Source: an uncultured Chloroflexota bacterium (GTDB taxonomy: Bacteria; Chloroflexota; Anaerolineae; Aggregatilineales; Phototrophicaceae). From it: 15,572 bases of DNA. The stretch's first letter is position 1. The number at the start of each line of letters is the position of its first letter. The DNA is taken from positions 1-15,572 of the forward strand of contig CALMZT010000692.1 in the NCBI GenBank assembly GCA_937870805.1. Reading direction: 5' to 3'. The position numbers were made by a program, and so were the translations under genes. The notes beneath the pieces are model-generated. The model saw only the letters and a list, made by a program, of their open reading frames with translations. It was not told the origin of the DNA and searched no databases. Positions 14,589-15,572 of the stretch are shown here, piece after piece.

Positions 14589-15572
14589 TTAAGGCACGTT
14601 CCCCTGTCTGCTCCCGGTCTCATTCTGCGGGAAAAGCTGCGGATACACATCCGCACCACCTGAAGTCGTCCACTGCTGCGCGTTCCCTTCCACCGTCATC
14701 GGCGCGCCGTCTATGGGGAACGCGCCCATCTGGAAAATGTCGGCGTCGCCAAGCACTTCCGAGTTGAAGACCACGCTGTCACCGCCGCAGCTCCACGTCG
14801 GTGCATAATCACTCACGCTGTTTTCGGTCAGCTTGCGCGTCACACCGGAGAAGGTCTCGAAGACGTAAATGTCATCATCGCCGTCAAGGTTCGATTCATA
14901 GGCGATGTGTGTGCTGGCGGGCGACCACACTGGATTCTGCGAATCTGCGCCTGCTGTGCTGATGGGATGCGCGTTCGTACCATCGGCGTTGGCGACGTAG
15001 ATCACGCTGCTGCCATCACGATACGAACGGAACAGAATTTGCGTGCCATCAGGCGAGAACTGCGGGTCGCGGTCATCGCCTGCGGTATCGCTGATACGGC
15101 TGTCCGTGAGCGTACCCATATCGAACTGGTAAATCTGCCAGTAGCCATCGCGGTTGCTCTGGAACAGGATGCGTGAACCATCTGGCGACCAAACGGGATT
15201 CACATCTGCGCCTGGCGTATTCGTCAGGCGGGTCTCTACACCTGTCGAAACATCGAACATGTACAGTTCCCAATCCCCATCACGCGCCGATTGATAGACG
15301 ATGCGATTGTCACCACTCCACGCGGGGTTGATGTCTACCGCGAACGTGTTGACGGTCACGCGCTGGACAGATGAGCCATTGGATGCCGCGACATAAATCT
15401 CCCAATTGCCATCGCGGTCACTGGCGAACGCCACCCACGCGCCATCCGGCGAACGGCTTGGCGCAATATCGTTCGCGCCGCTGTTCGTCACATTCACGCC
15501 ATCGCGTGTAAAGAGTTCCCAATTGCCTGTGCTGTTGCTGTGGTAGGTGAACGAGTCGTTGCAGCTACGCCC
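14589..15572 (-). CDS. WD40-like (TolB-type, PD40) beta-propeller protein, partial
   Basis: The C-terminal 327 residues of a gene that continues past the right edge; the frame has no stop up to base 15572, and the GTG at 15497 is internal. Six repeats of the PD40 type are visible, with the pattern P-x-W-S-PDG-x-x-I-x-F-x-S-x-RDG-x-x-x-IY, for example SPDGAWVAFASDRDGNWEIY and SPDGSRILFQSNRDGYWQIY. A further partial repeat (HSNSTGNWELF) lies at the edge. Repeats five and six drift from consensus (LDGDDDIY, LGDADIF). This fold is that of the TolB C-terminal domain and related extracytoplasmic proteins. Because Tol-Pal partners are not in view, I would not call it TolB. A signal peptide, if any, is outside the window. 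The residues after the last repeat (to NVP) have no recognised domain. Confidence 0.85.
   Translation of the reverse strand, partial: GRSCNDSFTYHSNSTGNWELFTRDGVNVTNSGANDIAPSRSPDGAWVAFASDRDGNWEIYVAASNGSSVQRVTVNTFAVDINPAWSGDNRIVYQSARDGDWELYMFDVSTGVETRLTNTPGADVNPVWSPDGSRILFQSNRDGYWQIYQFDMGTLTDSRISDTAGDDRDPQFSPDGTQILFRSYRDGSSVIYVANADGTNAHPISTAGADSQNPVWSPASTHIAYESNLDGDDDIYVFETFSGVTRKLTENSVSDYAPTWSCGGDSVVFNSEVLGDADIFQMGAFPIDGAPMTVEGNAQQWTTSGGADVYPQLFPQNETGSRQGNVP

Noticed and set aside
14576..14659. Longer mntA starting at 14659
   Set aside because: It would run through the end of the propeller gene, and the extra residues have no place in the minimal nucleotidyltransferase fold.

Overview
The window looks like chromosomal DNA of a free-living bacterium, most likely a member of the Chloroflexota (Anaerolineae-like). 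This assignment is inferred from the gene families: a Ser/Thr kinase-ATPase-TPR fusion, secreted proteins with PPC and bacterial SH3 domains, an ECF sigma factor next to a membrane protein with a DUF5666-like domain, and a tungsten-type AOR-family enzyme. No rRNA, tRNA, CRISPR array, transposase or phage gene was seen.

Layout, left to right. (1) 1-734: a 5'-truncated alpha/beta hydrolase whose frame is broken by a TAG just before the first ATG. (2) 795-2364 (+): an ECF-type sigma factor overlapping by 8 bp a single-pass membrane protein that is probably its anti-sigma/sensor partner; a 10-bp perfect hairpin follows. (3) 2441-4024 (-): a secreted FG-GAP/VCBS repeat protein. It is divergent from (4) 4275-7601 (+), a large cytoplasmic Ser/Thr kinase-AAA ATPase-TPR protein. 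The 250-bp gap between their starts holds a consensus -10 for the secreted protein, a near-perfect inverted pair of 13-mers, and a second inverted repeat covering the kinase ribosome binding site. (5) 7691-8995 (+): a secreted protein with three PPC domains and an SH3 domain, preceded by an intrinsic terminator and followed by a 15-bp perfect hairpin. (6) 12151-9081 (-): an operon of an OPA-like MFS transporter and an AOR-family oxidoreductase, coupled by an ATGA overlap. (7) 12152-12498: an intergenic stretch with a nested palindromic repeat of about 125 bp and a 12-bp direct repeat in the likely promoter of the next gene. (8) 12499-13893 (+): a secreted SH3/FecR-like protein. (9) 14575-13936 (-): a MntA-HepT toxin-antitoxin pair directly downstream of (10) a WD40-like (TolB-type) beta-propeller gene that runs off the right edge.

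Two themes recur. One is signal transduction and surface sensing: sigma/anti-sigma, the kinase fusion, and four probable extracytoplasmic proteins built from repeat modules. The other is tight coupling within small units (8-bp, 4-bp and 11-bp overlaps). The three junctions between convergent genes each carry a perfect inverted repeat with little or no U-tract. Nothing here is a clearly new system. The most worthwhile leads are the two inverted-repeat arrangements between the propeller and kinase genes, the MFS-AOR operon of unknown substrate, the zinc-free anti-sigma candidate, and the palindromic element at 12237-12361.
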